Shown: in pieces, positions 46,323 to 54,959 of the stretch
Position numbering within the stretch: position 1 is the stretch's first letter
Layout: every line of letters begins with the position of its first letter
NCBI GenBank assembly: GCA_021805805.1
Contig: JAJZEB010000003.1
Location: 18,411 to 82,410 of the forward strand
Reading direction: 5' to 3'
Origin: Pseudomonadota bacterium
GTDB lineage: Bacteria > Pseudomonadota > Gammaproteobacteria > Burkholderiales > Burkholderiaceae_C
Length of the DNA stretch: 64,000 bases
Program-made: the position numbers and the translations under genes
The notes under the pieces: model-generated
Database searches by the model: none
What the model saw: the letters and a program-made list of their open reading frames with translations, nothing else
What the model was told of the DNA's origin: nothing

Positions 46323-46340
46323 AACAACTGTATCGATCAA
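46313..46340 (-). promoter_or_regulatory. Probable sigma-70 promoter of paaG-paaJ
   Basis: On the minus strand TTGATC (46340-46335) and TATAGT (46318-46313) are separated by 16 bases, about 60 bases before the paaG ATG. The -10 lies inside the palindrome at 46311-46322. Confidence 0.5.
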
Positions 46341-46571
46341 AAATACGCAATGTATCGCTGTTCACCCAATTGGAACCGATTCCGTGAAACGTGATCGTCG
46401 GCTCTTCAAGGGCTTGAGCAGATTCAACCGAGAAAACCCTCGGGGTCGCTTCGGCTGTGCTCGGCGCAAGCGTGCGCGTTTCAGCCTATTGCGATACTTC
46501 ATTTCTGGCTTTACGCTTTGATTTGTGTCATTCAATAGCATCGGGCGCCGACGCCCGGAGGAGACCCCGAG

Positions 46572-47600
46572 ATGACCCACGCCAAGGAACGACTCGCCGA
46601 CAAGATGGAACTTCCGCCGGCGACGCCGCAGCCGAACGTCTATCCGCTGTCGTGGAACAGCCGCACGCGCAAGCTGCAGGAGGTCTGGGAAGCCGCGCTG
46701 CGCGAGAACTGGGACCCGGAGAAACTGCCGTGGGACACCCTCGACGTCGACAGCTACAGCTGGGAGGAGCGCGAAGCGATCGCGTACTGGTGGAGCCTGC
46801 TGTCGGTGTTCGACGCCTCGGCACCGCCGGTGTTCGCCGAGGCGCTGGTCAAGACCTACGAAGTGCACGAGGAAGACCCGGTGCGCAAGTGCTTCTTCTC
46901 GGTCACCCGCGACGAGCAGAACCACGAGATCATGTGCGGGCTGGCGATCACCAGGATGCTCGGCCATCCGGATCCGCTGACCTACCAGCCGAAGACCGAG
47001 CTCGGCAGGCGGCTGCAGAAGAACGTGCATTGGCTGTACTACAACGGCGGCCGCTACTGGACCGGCTACAAGCAGGCGGTGCCGAAGTACGACCTGGCGG
47101 TGCTGTTCAGCTCGTTCCTGATGGGCGAAATCGCCGCCGCGACGATCTTCAAGCAGATGTACGAGAACACGCGCGAGGCGGTGTTCAAGGAAGGCTTTCG
47201 CAACATCGGGCGCGACGAGGGCCGCCATATGGCGATCTGCATGGCGGTGATGGAGCGCGACTACCCGGGGCTGGATCCGGCGACCAAGTCCGTCGTGACC
47301 CGGCAGATCCGCGCCGGCTATCTGTTCCTGTCGGCAGTGCTGTTCGAGCCGCCGATGGAGTTCTGGGACCTGCCGGCCGATTTCATCGCCAACCAGCGCG
47401 AGGCCGAGGACGTCGCACGCGGCGCCGGCTTCGGCATTCCCAGCTACGAGGCCAAGCTGGAAAACTGGAAAAACGCCATGCTCAACCTCAAGGGCGTGCT
47501 CGACCGCTACGCCATCCCGTTCCCGGCGATTCCCGAAGTCGGCATCACCGGCGAGGAGATCAGCGAGGTGGCGATGGAAGACATCATCCCGGTGTTCTGA
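46572..47600 (+). CDS. Ferritin-like di-iron oxygenase of unknown substrate
   Basis: The 342-residue protein has two DE-x2-H motifs, D114-E115-Q-N-H118 and D215-E216-G-R-H219, with E186 placed exactly 30 residues before E216 and E90 as a probable fourth carboxylate. This is the ligand set of carboxylate-bridged di-iron oxygenases (PaaA, BoxB, toluene/phenol hydroxylases, AurF). It is much shorter than BoxB and differs in sequence from the PaaA encoded at 21206. A matching reductase follows after 10 bases, and paaG, paaX, iclR and paaZ surround it. I infer an oxygenase acting on an aromatic acid or its CoA ester; the substrate is unknown. Confidence 0.75.
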   Translation: MTHAKERLADKMELPPATPQPNVYPLSWNSRTRKLQEVWEAALRENWDPEKLPWDTLDVDSYSWEEREAIAYWWSLLSVFDASAPPVFAEALVKTYEVHEEDPVRKCFFSVTRDEQNHEIMCGLAITRMLGHPDPLTYQPKTELGRRLQKNVHWLYYNGGRYWTGYKQAVPKYDLAVLFSSFLMGEIAAATIFKQMYENTREAVFKEGFRNIGRDEGRHMAICMAVMERDYPGLDPATKSVVTRQIRAGYLFLSAVLFEPPMEFWDLPADFIANQREAEDVARGAGFGIPSYEAKLENWKNAMLNLKGVLDRYAIPFPAIPEVGITGEEISEVAMEDIIPVF

Positions 47601-47610
47601 CGAGGACGCG

Positions 47611-48663
47611 ATGGCACGCATCATCCTGCAGCCCTCGGGCAAATCGGTCGATTGCGGCTGGGGCGACACGGTCCTGACCGCGCTGGAAAAGGCCGGCTAC
47701 GCGCTGCCCAACAACTGTCGCGCCGGAGCGTGCGGCGAGTGCAAGGTCAAGGTCGTCTCCGGTCGCTTCGACCAGGGCGTGGTGCTCGACATGGCGCTGT
47801 CGGCCGACGAGCGCAGCCAGGGTTACGGGCTGATGTGCATGGCCAAGCCGATCTCCGACGAACTGACCATCGAGTGGGGCACGGCCGACGCACAGCCGAA
47901 GCTGTTCCCGCCGCGCGAAGGCGCGCTGTTCGTCGTCGTCGACAAGCGTGCGCTGACCCCGCGCGTGGTCGAGTTGCGGCTGCGCCCGGTCGGCCAGCCG
48001 CTGCGCTACTGGCCCGGGCAGTACGTCACCCTGGGCGACGCGCGCGACGACGCGCCGCCGCGCCCGTACTCGATCGCCAATGCGCCGCGCCCCGACGGCG
48101 AGATCGTGCTGCAGGTCGCGCGCGTCGATGGCGGCGCGACCAGCGCATGGATCCACGACCGCCTGCAGCCGGGCAATGCGGTCAAGCTCAACGGCGCCTA
48201 CGGCACCTTCATCGGCGATCCGTCGGTGTCGACCCCGGTGCTGTGCCTGGCCGCAGGAACCGGACTGGCGCCGATCCTGGCGCTGACCGAGGCTGCGCTG
48301 CGCCGAGGCTACCGCGCCCCGGTGGTGGTGCTGGTCTGGGCGCGGGGCCACGACGACGTCTACGCCCGCGGCCTGCTCGACTGGTGGCGAACCAAGCACC
48401 GCAATTTCGACTACCGCATCGCGCTGACCCGCGAACAACGCGAAACCTGCCTGAACGGACGCGTCGGCGATCTGCTGCCGTCGCTGTATCCGGATCTGTC
48501 GCGCCACTCGGTGTTCGCCGCCGGCAGCCCGGGCTTCGTCGAATCCTGCCGCAAGGTCGCGCTGGCGTCGGGCGCCGACCCGTCTCGCTTGCACACCGAA
48601 GGGTATTTCGCGCACCAGCAGGCGCAAGTGCCGCCGCAGGACCGGCTGCTGCCCGAATGGTGA
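47611..48663 (+). CDS. Ferredoxin-fused flavin oxidoreductase, oxygenase partner
   Basis: The 350-residue reductase starts with a plant-type 2Fe-2S ferredoxin (C36, C41, C44, C76), followed by an FAD domain with RPYSIAN and an NAD(P) domain with AAGTGLAPILAL. The ferredoxin is N-terminal, the reverse of PaaE, so it is not a paaE copy; the order matches BenC/phenol hydroxylase-type reductases. It lies 10 bases behind the di-iron oxygenase gene and most likely feeds it electrons. Confidence 0.88.
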   Translation: MARIILQPSGKSVDCGWGDTVLTALEKAGYALPNNCRAGACGECKVKVVSGRFDQGVVLDMALSADERSQGYGLMCMAKPISDELTIEWGTADAQPKLFPPREGALFVVVDKRALTPRVVELRLRPVGQPLRYWPGQYVTLGDARDDAPPRPYSIANAPRPDGEIVLQVARVDGGATSAWIHDRLQPGNAVKLNGAYGTFIGDPSVSTPVLCLAAGTGLAPILALTEAALRRGYRAPVVVLVWARGHDDVYARGLLDWWRTKHRNFDYRIALTREQRETCLNGRVGDLLPSLYPDLSRHSVFAAGSPGFVESCRKVALASGADPSRLHTEGYFAHQQAQVPPQDRLLPEW

Positions 48664-48704
48664 CGCAGGACGGCTAAACTCAGCCGGTTTGACCGAGTGC
48701 TCAA

Positions 48705-49652
48705 GTGCCGACCACACCGATACAGCAACGCATCGCCGACTTCCGCGCCCAGGACAGGGTCCACGCCGGATCGCTGATCACGACCCTGTTCGGCGATGCG
48801 GTGATGCCGCGCGGCGGCCGCATCTGGCTCGGCAGCCTGATCCGGCTGCTGGCGCCTCTGGAAGTCAGCGAACGGCTGGTGCGCACCGCGGTGTTTCGCC
48901 TGGTCAAGTCCGACTGGCTGGCCGCGCAGGCCTGCGGGAGGCGCACCGATTACCGACTGACCGACAGCGGGCTGCGGCGCTTCCAGGAAGCGTCGCGCCA
49001 GATCTACGCGTCGCAGCCGCCACGCTGGGACCACCGCTGGAGGCTGCTGCTGGGCGTGGGCAGCTGCACGCCGCGGCAACGCGAACAGCTGCGGCGCGCG
49101 CTGTACTGGCAAGGATTCGGCACCCTGGGAAACGACGCCTTCGTGCACCCCGGAGCCGACCTCGGCGCGGCGGTCGATGCGCTGCTGGCCGACGGCCTGG
49201 GCGACTTGCTGCCCGGGCTCAAGCCGCTGCTGGCCGCCGACGCCGGAATCGGCGGCGCTGCCGACGACGCCGCGCTGGTGCGCCAGGCGTGGCCGCTGAC
49301 CGAGCTGGCCGAGGTCTACGCGCGTTTCATCGCGCGCTACGCGCCGGTTCGAGCGCAACTGGGCGACGACGCCGCGCAGCCCGACGACGGCGACGCGCTG
49401 CTGCTGCGCGTGCTGCTGATCCACGACTACCGCCGCTTGCTGCTGCGCGACCCCGAGCTGCCCGCCGAGCTGCTGCCCGCCGACTGGCTTGGGCAGCAGG
49501 CGCGGCTGCTGTGCAAGGACATCTACCGTCGTCTGCTGAGCGCGTCCGAGCGCCACCTCGAGCGCCATTTCCGGCTCGCCGACGGCAGCGCGCCGCCCCC
49601 TGCGGCCGGGCTTCAAGCGCGCTTCCGCGACGCCGACCCGCTGGCCGCCTGA
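48705..49652 (+). CDS. paaX: PaaX-family transcriptional repressor
   Basis: The 315-residue regulator has the PaaX layout: N-terminal winged helix (LITTLFGDAVMPRGGRIWLGSL then RTAVFRLVKSDWL, cited by core RTAVFRLVKSDWL), and the central LYWQGFGTLGNDAFVHPG. E. coli PaaX represses paa genes and responds to phenylacetyl-CoA. The start is GTG 48705, 41 bases after the reductase stop. It coexists with a TetR-type PaaR at 24.8 kb, so it may control a different branch. Confidence 0.85.
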   Translation: MPTTPIQQRIADFRAQDRVHAGSLITTLFGDAVMPRGGRIWLGSLIRLLAPLEVSERLVRTAVFRLVKSDWLAAQACGRRTDYRLTDSGLRRFQEASRQIYASQPPRWDHRWRLLLGVGSCTPRQREQLRRALYWQGFGTLGNDAFVHPGADLGAAVDALLADGLGDLLPGLKPLLAADAGIGGAADDAALVRQAWPLTELAEVYARFIARYAPVRAQLGDDAAQPDDGDALLLRVLLIHDYRRLLLRDPELPAELLPADWLGQQARLLCKDIYRRLLSASERHLERHFRLADGSAPPPAAGLQARFRDADPLAA

Positions 49653-49681
49653 ACCTGCCGCAACGACACGCGAGAACCGCC

Positions 49682-50461
49682 ATGGGCGAGACCAACGACA
49701 GCAAACACGGCGTGCAGTCGCTCGAGGTCGGCATGCGCGTGCTGCACGCGATGGCCCAGGGCGACCGCGCGATGATGCTCAAGGATATTGCCGCGGCCTC
49801 AGGCATGGCGCCGTCGAAGGCGCACCGCTACCTGGTCAGCTTCATTCGCGCCGGACTCGTCGAGCAGGATCCGGCCACCGCGCGCTACGACCTCGGCGCG
49901 TTCGCCTTGCAGCTCGGCCTGGTCGCGCTCGACCGCATCGACCGCATCCGCCTCGGCCTTGACGCGATCATCGCGCTGCGCGACGCGATCAACGAAACCA
50001 CCGCGCTGGCGGTGTGGACGCCTCAAGGCGCGGTCGTCGTGCGCTGGGAACGGCCACGGCGGCCGATCGTGGTCAACGTGCTCACCGGAACCGCGCTCGG
50101 GCTGCTCGATTCGGCCGCCGGGCGGGTATTCGGCGCCTGGTTGCCTGCTCTGCGCACCGAAGCGCTGATGCGCGCCGAGCTGGCCGCCGGACGCGGCGGC
50201 GTGCACACCCCGCAGGCGGCACGCGCGCTGCTCGAGGCAACGCGCGCGCGCGGCTACGCCAGACTGGCGAGCGACCACCAGGTTGCCGGAATCGAAGCCG
50301 CGGCGGCGCCAGTGTTCAACTTCCGTGGCGACATCTCGATGGCGCTGATCGTCGTCGGCGTGGCCGGCTCGATCGATCTCGGGCCGGACTCGGCCGCGCT
50401 TGCTGCGCTGCGCGACGCTGCCGCGCAGCTGTCGGCCCGCCTGGGCGCGCCTGGCGCCTGA
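49682..50461 (+). CDS. IclR-family transcriptional regulator
   Basis: The 259-residue protein has an N-terminal winged helix (QSLEVGMRVLHAM...MLKDIAAASGMAPSKAHRYLVSF, cited by core GMAPSKAHRYLVSF) and a C-terminal effector-binding domain (about 80-250). IclR members control aromatic acid and acetate pathways as activators or repressors. It lies 29 bases after paaX and 130 bases before paaZ. Its effector is unknown. Confidence 0.85.
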   Translation: MGETNDSKHGVQSLEVGMRVLHAMAQGDRAMMLKDIAAASGMAPSKAHRYLVSFIRAGLVEQDPATARYDLGAFALQLGLVALDRIDRIRLGLDAIIALRDAINETTALAVWTPQGAVVVRWERPRRPIVVNVLTGTALGLLDSAAGRVFGAWLPALRTEALMRAELAAGRGGVHTPQAARALLEATRARGYARLASDHQVAGIEAAAAPVFNFRGDISMALIVVGVAGSIDLGPDSAALAALRDAAAQLSARLGAPGA

Positions 50462-50591
50462 AGCCTCGCGACCGCGACGCCAGCGCGGCCAAGTGATAAC
50501 CCCCATGGGTTCATGGGTCCACGACTCGTATCATCAAATTCACGGAACCAATTCCCTTTTGCAGAATCGCGATCCGCACCGAAGGACATCG
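50462..50591 (+). promoter_or_regulatory. Upstream region of paaZ with two short palindromes
   Basis: The 130-base gap carries CCCATGGG (50502-50509) with a second ATGGGT copy downstream, and ATCGCGAT (50566-50573) 18 bases before the paaZ ATG. They are candidate sites for the IclR or PaaX regulators. No clear -35/-10 pair was seen, so paaZ may be read through from upstream. Confidence 0.35.
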
Positions 50592-52646
50592 ATGAACACC
50601 CTGCAGAGCCTGATCGCCGGCCGCTGGCTCGGCACCACCCCCGCCGTGGCGCTGCACAGCGCGGTCGACGGCCACCTCGTCGCGCAGACCCATGCCGAGG
50701 CGATCGACTTCGCCGAATGCGTCGACCACGCGCGGCGCGTCGGCGTGCCGGCGCTGCTGGCGCTGGACTTCCAGCAGCGCGCGGCGCGGCTCAAGGCGCT
50801 GGCCGCGCACCTCAGCGCGCACAAGGAGGCGCTGTACGCGGTCTCGTACCACACCGGCGCCACCCGCGCCGACAGCTGGATCGACATCGAAGGCGGCACC
50901 GGCACCGTGTACGCGTACGCCGGCATGGGCAGCAACGGCCTGCCGTCGGGCAACATCGTGCACGAGGGCCCGGCACAGCCGCTGGGCAAGCAGGGCCAGT
51001 TCGCCGGCACCCACATCCTGGTGCCGCGCGGCGGCGTGGCAGTGCACATCAACGCCTTCAACTTCCCGGTCTGGGGCATGCTGGAGAAGTTCGCACCAAG
51101 CTTCCTCGCCGGAATGCCGTGCGTCGTCAAGCCGGCCACCGCGACCAGTTACCTGACCGAAGCCGCGGTGCGGCTGATGCTCGACAGCGGCCTGCTGCCG
51201 CCGGGAAGCCTGCAGCTGATCATCGGCGGCACCGGCGACCTGCTCGAGCGGCTCGACGGCCAGGACATGGTCACCTTCACCGGTTCGGCGGCGACCGCGG
51301 CCAGGCTGCGCGTGCACCCGAACCTGGTGCGCAACGCGGTGCCGTTCAACGCCGAGGCCGATTCGCTGAACTGTTCCATCCTGGCGCCCGAGGTCACGCC
51401 GGACGACCCCGAGTTCGACCTGTTCGTCAAGGAAGTGGCGCGCGAAATGACGGTCAAGGCGGGACAGAAATGCACCGCGATCCGCCGTGCCATCGTGCCG
51501 CGCGCGCGCCTCGATGCGGTGGTCGAGCGGCTGCGCGCGCGGCTGCAGGCCACCGTGGTCGGCGACCCCGCGCTCGACGGCGTGCGCATGGGCGCGCTGG
51601 CCTCGCGCGACCAGCTCGACGACGTCGCCGCGCGGGTGGCCGAGCTGCGCGCCGGTGCCGAGCTGCTGCTCGGCGACGCCGCCGACTTCGCGCCGCGCGG
51701 CGACGGCGTCGCCGCCGGCGCGTTCTTCCCCGCCACCCTGCTGCTCGCGCGCGACCCGATGGCCAGCGCGGCGCACGATGTCGAGGCCTTCGGCCCGGTC
51801 AGCACCGTGATGGCCTATGACGATCTCGACGAGGCGGTGGCGCTGGCCGCGCGCGGCCGCGGCAGCCTGGTCGGCAGCCTGGTGACCCACGACCCGGCGG
51901 TGGCCGCGCGCGTGGTGCCGCAACTCGCCGCGCTGCACGGCCGCATCCTGGTGCTCGACCGCGACGCCGCGGCCGAGTCGACCGGCCACGGCTCGCCGCT
52001 TCCCGGGCTCAAGCACGGCGGCCCGGGCCGCGCCGGCGGCGGCGAGGAACTCGGCGGCCTGCGCGCCGTGCACCACTACCTGCAGCGCAGCGCAGTGCAG
52101 GGCTCGCCGACCATGCTCGCCGCGGTGGCGCGCGAGCACGTGCGCGGCGCGCGCACGATCGACGCCGAGGTGCACCCGTTCCGCCGCCATTTCGACGAAC
52201 TGCGCGTCGGCGAATCGCTGCTGACCCACCGCCGCACCGTGACCGAGGCCGACATCGTCAACTTCGGCGGAGTCTCGGGCGACTACTTCTACATGCACTT
52301 CGACGACATCGCCGCGCGCGACACCGACTTCGGCCGGCGCATCGCGCACGGCTATTTCGTGCTGTCGGCCGCAGCCGGGCTGTTCGTCAGTCCGGCGCCG
52401 GGCCCGGTGCTGGCCAATTACGGCCTCGACACCCTGCGCTTCACCAAGCCGGTGCCGATCGGCGACACCATCCAGGCGCGGCTGACCTGCAAGCGCAAGA
52501 TCGACCGCAACCGCCGCGACAGCCGCGGCGTCGGCCAGGGCGTCGTGGTGTGGGACGTCGAGGTGCGCAACCAGGATGGCGAGCTGGTCGCCAGCTACGA
52601 CATCCTGACGCTGGTGGCCAAGCGCGCGCAGCCCGCGCAAGGCTGA
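50592..52646 (+). CDS. paaZ: Bifunctional oxepin-CoA hydrolase/aldehyde dehydrogenase PaaZ
   Basis: The 684-residue fusion opens the oxepin ring and oxidises the resulting aldehyde to 3-oxo-5,6-dehydrosuberyl-CoA. The N-terminal aldehyde dehydrogenase domain (about 1-515) has E255 (FNAEADSLN) and C294 (GQKCTAIRR), one residue offset from E. coli E256 and C295. The C-terminal MaoC-type hydratase (about 530-684) has NFGGVSGDYFYMHFD and GRRIAHGYFVLS. Both active sites are intact and the length is typical. The ATG at 50592 is chosen by the family N-terminus. Confidence 0.95.
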   Translation: MNTLQSLIAGRWLGTTPAVALHSAVDGHLVAQTHAEAIDFAECVDHARRVGVPALLALDFQQRAARLKALAAHLSAHKEALYAVSYHTGATRADSWIDIEGGTGTVYAYAGMGSNGLPSGNIVHEGPAQPLGKQGQFAGTHILVPRGGVAVHINAFNFPVWGMLEKFAPSFLAGMPCVVKPATATSYLTEAAVRLMLDSGLLPPGSLQLIIGGTGDLLERLDGQDMVTFTGSAATAARLRVHPNLVRNAVPFNAEADSLNCSILAPEVTPDDPEFDLFVKEVAREMTVKAGQKCTAIRRAIVPRARLDAVVERLRARLQATVVGDPALDGVRMGALASRDQLDDVAARVAELRAGAELLLGDAADFAPRGDGVAAGAFFPATLLLARDPMASAAHDVEAFGPVSTVMAYDDLDEAVALAARGRGSLVGSLVTHDPAVAARVVPQLAALHGRILVLDRDAAAESTGHGSPLPGLKHGGPGRAGGGEELGGLRAVHHYLQRSAVQGSPTMLAAVAREHVRGARTIDAEVHPFRRHFDELRVGESLLTHRRTVTEADIVNFGGVSGDYFYMHFDDIAARDTDFGRRIAHGYFVLSAAAGLFVSPAPGPVLANYGLDTLRFTKPVPIGDTIQARLTCKRKIDRNRRDSRGVGQGVVVWDVEVRNQDGELVASYDILTLVAKRAQPAQG

Positions 52647-52976
52647 CGCACTCCGGGCGCAGCCCGGCCCTGGGGGCACTCCCAAGTCGCCGACGGGCCG
52701 CCCCTAGGCGACTTGCCCCCTCGGGGGGCACTCCCAAGTCGCCGACGGGCCGCCCCTAGGCGACTTGCCCCCTTGGGGGATGAGGCGGGACCAGCGGCCG
52801 TGCCTGCGCACGGCCGCGCGCCCGCCGAATCCGAGCAGCCTGCAGGCTGCGAGGTGGAACGGGCCGGGCGCAGCCCGGCCCTGGGGGCACTCCCAAGTCG
52901 CCGACGGGCCGCCCCTAGGCGACTTGCCCCCTCGGGGGGCGGGCCGGGCGCAGCCCGGCCCTGGGGGCACTCTTCC
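52647..52976. other. Repeat-filled gap between converging paaZ and cysK
   Basis: This 330-base stretch is made almost wholly of the repeats listed at 52653-52971 plus a unique part (52773-52860) that itself contains the inverted pair GCGGCCGTGC/GCACGGCCGC around TGC. It has no supported gene. Short ORFs run through on both strands because the repeats lack stops. Confidence 0.7.
52653..52971. repeat. Hairpin-forming repeat array (three ~49-bp units plus three ~27-bp units)
   Basis: The longer unit, GGGGGCACTCC-CAAGTCGCC-15 bases-GGCGACTTG-CCCCC, starts at 52672, 52724 and 52883. Its arms CAAGTCGCC/GGCGACTTG pair perfectly, with an outer GGGGG/CCCCC. The first two units are 52 bases apart. The shorter unit, CGGGCGCAGCCCGGCCCTGG, precedes units one and three and occurs again at 52944-52971. 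One more short copy is at 19181. The structure resembles REP/BIME-type extragenic palindromes. Confidence 0.85.
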
Positions 52977-53939
52977 TCAGACGTCGTCGAACATGCCGGC
53001 GAACAGCGCCGAGCTCAGGTAGCGCTCGCCGCTGTCGGGCAGCACCACGACGATGGTCTTGCCGGCGTTGTCGGCACGCCTGGCCCAGCGCAGCGCAGCG
53101 GCAGCGGCCGCGCCGCATGAAATCCCGGCCAGGATCCCCTCCTCGCGCGCCAGCCGCAGCGCGGTGTCGATCGCCTCGTCGTTGTCGACCTGTTCGATGG
53201 CGTCGACCAGCGACAGGTCGAGCACCTTGGGCACGAAGCCGGCTCCGATGCCCTGGATCTTGTGCGGCCCCGGCTTGAGCTCCTGGCCGGCGCGCGCCTG
53301 GCTCAGCACCGGGCTGCCGACCGGCTCCACCGCGACCGACACCACCGGCTTGTGCCGCTTGAGGAAGCGGCTGACCCCGGTGATGGTGCCGCCGGTGCCC
53401 ACGCCGGCGACGAATACGTCGACGGCGCCTGCGGTGTCCTCCCAGATCTCCGGGCCGGTGGTGGCTTCGTGGATCGCCGGGTTGGCCGGGTTCTCGAACT
53501 GCTGCAGCAGCACGTAGCGCTGCGGGTCGGAGGCGGCGATCTCCTCGGCCTTCGCGATCGCGCCCTTCATGCCCTTGGCACCTTCGGTCAGCACCAGGTT
53601 GGCGCCGTACGCGCGCAGCAGCTTGCGCCGCTCCACGCTCATGGTGTCGGGCATCGTCAGGGTGATCGGAATGCCGCGCGATGCGGCGACGAAGGCCAGC
53701 GCGATTCCGGTGTTGCCGCTGGTCGGCTCGACGATCGCCTTGCCGGGGCCGAGCAGTCCGCGCTTCTCGGCGTCCCAGACCATCGCCGCGCCGATCCGGC
53801 ACTTGACCGAATAGGCCGGGTTGCGCCCCTCGATCTTGGCCAGCACGGTCGCGCCGCAGCCTTCGGTCAGGCGGTTCAGTCGCACCAGCGGGGTGCGTCC
53901 GATCGATTGCGCGTTGTCGGTGTAGATGCGTGACGGCAT
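52977..53939 (-). CDS. cysK: Cysteine synthase A (O-acetylserine sulfhydrylase)
   Basis: The 320-residue PLP enzyme makes cysteine from O-acetylserine and sulfide. The PLP lysine is K46 in [14 protein letters not shown], and the phosphate/substrate loop is TSGNTGIA (73-80). The PLP-binding [16 protein letters not shown] and a C-terminal [11 protein letters not shown] are present. The NPAYSVK lead-in and length favour CysK over CysM. The ATG at 53939 is the family start. The ridA-like gene lies upstream on the same strand. Confidence 0.93.
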   Translation of the reverse strand: MPSRIYTDNAQSIGRTPLVRLNRLTEGCGATVLAKIEGRNPAYSVKCRIGAAMVWDAEKRGLLGPGKAIVEPTSGNTGIALAFVAASRGIPITLTMPDTMSVERRKLLRAYGANLVLTEGAKGMKGAIAKAEEIAASDPQRYVLLQQFENPANPAIHEATTGPEIWEDTAGAVDVFVAGVGTGGTITGVSRFLKRHKPVVSVAVEPVGSPVLSQARAGQELKPGPHKIQGIGAGFVPKVLDLSLVDAIEQVDNDEAIDTALRLAREEGILAGISCGAAAAAALRWARRADNAGKTIVVVLPDSGERYLSSALFAGMFDDV

Positions 53940-53979
53940 GCGTTTTCTCCGTTCGGGTTCGAAAAGGGGCGCGCGCCGC

Positions 53980-54330
53980 TCAGGCGCGCGCGGCGGTGGC
54001 GACGACTTCGATGCGCCAGCGCGGGTCGGCCAGCGCGGCCTGCACGGTGGCGCGCGGCGGGGCGCTGCCGGGCGCCACCCACGCGTCCCACACCACGTTC
54101 ATCGCGGCGATGTCGGCGATGTCGGCGAGGAAGATCTGCACGCTGAGAAGATTCGCCTTGCTGCTGCCGCACTCGCCCAGCAGCCGCTCGACGTGGCCGA
54201 GCACCTCGCGGGTCTGCGCCTCGATGCCGGCGTCGGGGTCGCGCTCGGCGACCTGGCCGGCCAGGTGGATGATGCCGCCGTACACGGACGCCTCGCTGAG
54301 GCGCGCGCCGACGTGGTGTCGTTCGATCAT
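53980..54330 (-). CDS. RidA-family enamine/imine deaminase
   Basis: The 116-residue protein has the RidA/YjgF fold, with the substrate-binding Arg in [10 protein letters not shown] and the segment [23 protein letters not shown]. RidA proteins hydrolyse reactive imines from amino-acid enzymes to keto acids and ammonia. Its position next to an Lrp-type regulator and dadA fits removal of imines released by D-amino acid oxidation. The N-terminus is shorter than archetypal RidA, placing it in an Rid subfamily. Confidence 0.85.
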   Translation of the reverse strand: MIERHHVGARLSEASVYGGIIHLAGQVAERDPDAGIEAQTREVLGHVERLLGECGSSKANLLSVQIFLADIADIAAMNVVWDAWVAPGSAPPRATVQAALADPRWRIEVVATAARA

Positions 54331-54362
54331 CGGGTTCCTTGAAATCGATGCCGGACGCGCGC

Positions 54363-54842
54363 TCAGCGGTCCAGCGCAATGTACAGCGAGTCCTTGACTT
54401 CCTCCATCACGACGTAGCTGTGCGATTCAGCCGCGACCGGAAGGCGTTTCAGGATGTCGCCGAGCAGGCTGCGGTACTCGCGCATGTCGCGCAAGCGGAA
54501 TTTCACCAGATAGTCGAAACCACCAGCGACCAGGTGGCATTCGAGCACTTCGGGCATGTGCAGCAGCTCGCGACGCACCGCGTCGAACACGTCGGCCGAC
54601 TTGGCCGCCAGCTTGATCTCGACGAACACCAGCAGCGCCTTGCCGACCGCGGCCGGAACCACCCGCGCGCCATAGCCGGCGATCACCCCGGTGCGCTCGA
54701 GCCGCCGGACCCGCTCGGCGCACGGCGAGGTCGTCAGGCCGACCTGCGAGGCCAGTTCGGTCATCGCGATTCGGCCGTCGCGCTGCAGGATGTCGAGAAT
54801 CTTGCGATCGATCCTGTCGAGCTGATGTTTGTCGCGGTCCAT
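54363..54842 (-). CDS. Lrp/AsnC-family transcriptional regulator
   Basis: The 159-residue protein has an N-terminal helix-turn-helix ([19 protein letters not shown], then [15 protein letters not shown]) and a C-terminal RAM ligand domain with [18 protein letters not shown]. The pattern is that of Lrp itself or the alanine-responsive DadR. It is divergent from dadA with a 117-base gap, so it probably controls dadA in response to an amino acid, likely alanine. Confidence 0.9.
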   Translation of the reverse strand: MDRDKHQLDRIDRKILDILQRDGRIAMTELASQVGLTTSPCAERVRRLERTGVIAGYGARVVPAAVGKALLVFVEIKLAAKSADVFDAVRRELLHMPEVLECHLVAGGFDYLVKFRLRDMREYRSLLGDILKRLPVAAESHSYVVMEEVKDSLYIALDR

Positions 54843-54959
54843 TCCCAGTCTCGCTGCGGTATGACAGTGATCTTAACCGCATACAGGCCTAAAAACAGCA
54901 AAAGCAGCTTCTCGGTTGCCGATACAGTGCGATCGCCATCGATTTTTCGGAGATCCCCG

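Larger units (their letters stand above)
46254..46571. other. Divergent control region between paaG and the di-iron oxygenase gene
   Basis: This 318-base gap drops in GC content around 46300-46380 and contains the probable paaG promoter and a perfect 12-bp palindrome (listed separately). The right part (46380-46550) has no obvious sigma-70 match for the plus strand. A GGAGGAGACC lies just before the oxygenase ATG. No additional ORF is supported. Confidence 0.5.

Noticed and set aside
46572-47600. Di-iron protein as benzoyl-CoA epoxidase BoxB.
   Set aside because: It is far shorter than BoxB (342 versus about 470 residues), its start differs, and no boxA or boxC gene is nearby.
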